Shown one piece after another: positions 62,708 to 64,000 of a stretch of DNA of 64,000 nucleotides. Source of the DNA: Casuarina equisetifolia (taxonomy: Eukaryota; Streptophyta; Magnoliopsida; Fagales; Casuarinaceae); assembly GCA_028551475.1 (NCBI GenBank), contig CM052360.1:3522501-3586500 (forward strand). Direction: 5' to 3'. Under the pieces are notes generated by a model, which saw only the letters and a list, made by a program, of their open reading frames with translations, had not been told where the DNA came from and ran no database searches. The translations under genes were made by a program, and so were the position numbers. Numbering within the stretch: position 1 is the stretch's first letter; every line of letters begins with the position of its first letter.

Positions 62708-63655
62708 GAACAGAGTACGTGCAACACTTGTTATTTGGAAATAGCATTGTACTAAAACTTCCTACTAAGATGAATAAAGGTTCCAACTTTCCTTGTGTTG
62801 TATTTGACAATTAATAAGAGGTTACATCCTTCGTGTATTGTAATATCCCTCCTGTGTTTCAGTCGTAGATCGACAAATATAGAAAAATGGAGGAATTCTC
62901 TTCCTATTCTTCTGCATTGTCATTTTCAATGAACCCAACATGCAATTATGATATGACTCGCTTTCGTACATGTTTCGTGCAAATCTTACTTTTCATCTTC
63001 CTTGGTATCATGCCTTCCCGGAGGTGGCGTCGCATTTTCCGGTTCCTGGCCACCCGGTATCGCGAGGGACGAGCTTGCTTGATGAGCGACGATTTAGATC
63101 TTCACGGAAGGTGGCGACCTGGTTTTGCGAGGGACAATGCTAGCGTGGTCAGATGGGTCGACGTGGCAATCTCGTTTTACACGAGGCGTGTCCTGAGGAG
63201 GTGGCGTCCGACGTGGCAATCACGTACGTTAACAGCAAATCGAGAGAAGAGGAGAACAACACATCAAATGCTACATGAAAACGAGGCATAAAACATGTAG
63301 ACACTGCTTGTGTTCGTCGCTAGTTCTATAAAAGACGACCTCCGCTTTGTTCCACTTCGACAACTGCCAAGACAAACATCGAGAGATAGGACGAGAAAGA
63401 GGGTTAATGATTATCTCACATAATCAATATCTGAAATTTTCCTTATAAACTTATATCTCTCTTTCTTAACAATCAATCCTAAATAAAAGAAAGGAATTAA
63501 CTCTTTTTAATATAGTGTTACAATTCAAATTTAAGTACAACACTTCATTATGGACTTGGTCCAATAATCTCTTACTAGTACCCTATCCATTTGCGCATTT
63601 GCGCATTGCGTCTTGATCATTGAAATGCATATAACTGATTTTTGTCATTTATTAG
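62708..63655. other. Gene D 3' flank, displaced reductase promoter, end of intron 4
   Basis: 62708-63409 repeats 56300-57000, including ctataaaag (63326-63334). A 134-codon open stretch at 62887-63291 is not conserved in unit 1 and is not called. 63410-63655 is unique AT-rich intron ending in the exon 5 acceptor ttattag. Confidence 0.65.
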
Positions 63656-63676
63656 GTACTTCCTAAATGAAATTGA

Positions 63677-63856
<180 letters not shown>

Positions 63857-64000
63857 TGAGTACTATCATTTGTATCCCAAGTTCCAAAGCACTATGCTGA
63901 CATACATGGGAAGATAGAATATCAAGAAGACATCGCGGAAGGCCTCGAGAGTGCTCTAGCTGCCCTCATTGGTATCTTCAGTGGTCGCAATGTTGGATAA

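Larger units (their letters stand above)
59760..63409. repeat. Inhibitor duplication unit 2, inside reductase intron 4
   Basis: This is the copy of 53309-57000 carrying inhibitor genes C and D and a second reductase promoter and leader. Homology stops at the ATG of the leader (gagggttaatg, 63409), and unrelated intron sequence follows. Confidence 0.9.

Noticed and set aside
62887..63291. 134-codon open frame, Arg-rich
   Set aside because: The homologous stretch in unit 1 (56467-56880) is broken into different frames, and the position is the reductase promoter, so coding is unlikely.

Overview
The window is nuclear DNA from a flowering plant, almost certainly a eudicot. Supporting signs are introns with GT..AG borders, AT-rich introns and spacers, plant-specific gene families (WVD2-like, potato inhibitor I, alkenal double bond reductase, ureidoglycolate amidohydrolase), a MIR166 hairpin and a decayed Ty1/copia element primed by initiator tRNA-Met. 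I cannot fix the species from sequence alone. All multi-exon models below were built by hand from splice borders, reading phase and recalled family sequences.

Layout. 1-1860: spacer with degenerate repeats. 1861-8525 (-): START-domain lipid-transfer-like membrane protein, six exons. 10.3-11.5 kb (-): MIR166 locus with a TATA box. 13.8-14.0 kb: a 31-bp minisatellite. 14351-18715 (-): WVD2-like/TPX2-domain microtubule protein. 20634-22270 and 23571-26038 (+): two tandem Alba-domain nucleic-acid-binding proteins. 26730-31980 (-): ureidoglycolate amidohydrolase, carrying an apparent 1-base frameshift in exon 10. 33222-36200 (+): XRCC4, the DNA ligase IV partner in end joining. 37366-43284 (+): CWF19-like 2 splicing protein, with a 225-bp tandem duplication in intron 8. 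43.3-52.7 kb: a roughly 2.1-kb segmental duplication of the CWF19L2 3' flank plus an unidentified transcription-unit-like locus; the second copy holds a 5.1-kb copia element (47080-52224) in its intron. 53.3-64.0 kb: a cluster of four small potato-inhibitor-I genes in two repeated pairs, interleaved with a broken alkenal double bond reductase gene that runs off the right edge.

How things relate. The single-copy genes (START protein, WVD2-like, UAH, XRCC4, CWF19L2) are ordinary housekeeping or developmental genes with no operon-like link. What stands out is local rearrangement. The Alba pair differs by a deletion that removes the TATA and G-box from copy 2. The first Alba copy drags a fragment of UAH intron 11 behind it. 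The inhibitor pairs have diverged at the predicted reactive-site residue. The second inhibitor pair sits inside intron 4 of the reductase gene as a circularly permuted segment whose two ends meet at a reductase start codon. I found no CRISPR array, no tRNA or rRNA gene, and no clear novel defence or metabolic system. The best novelty candidates are the interleaved inhibitor/reductase cluster, the UAH frameshift, and the unidentified duplicated locus near 44-46 kb.
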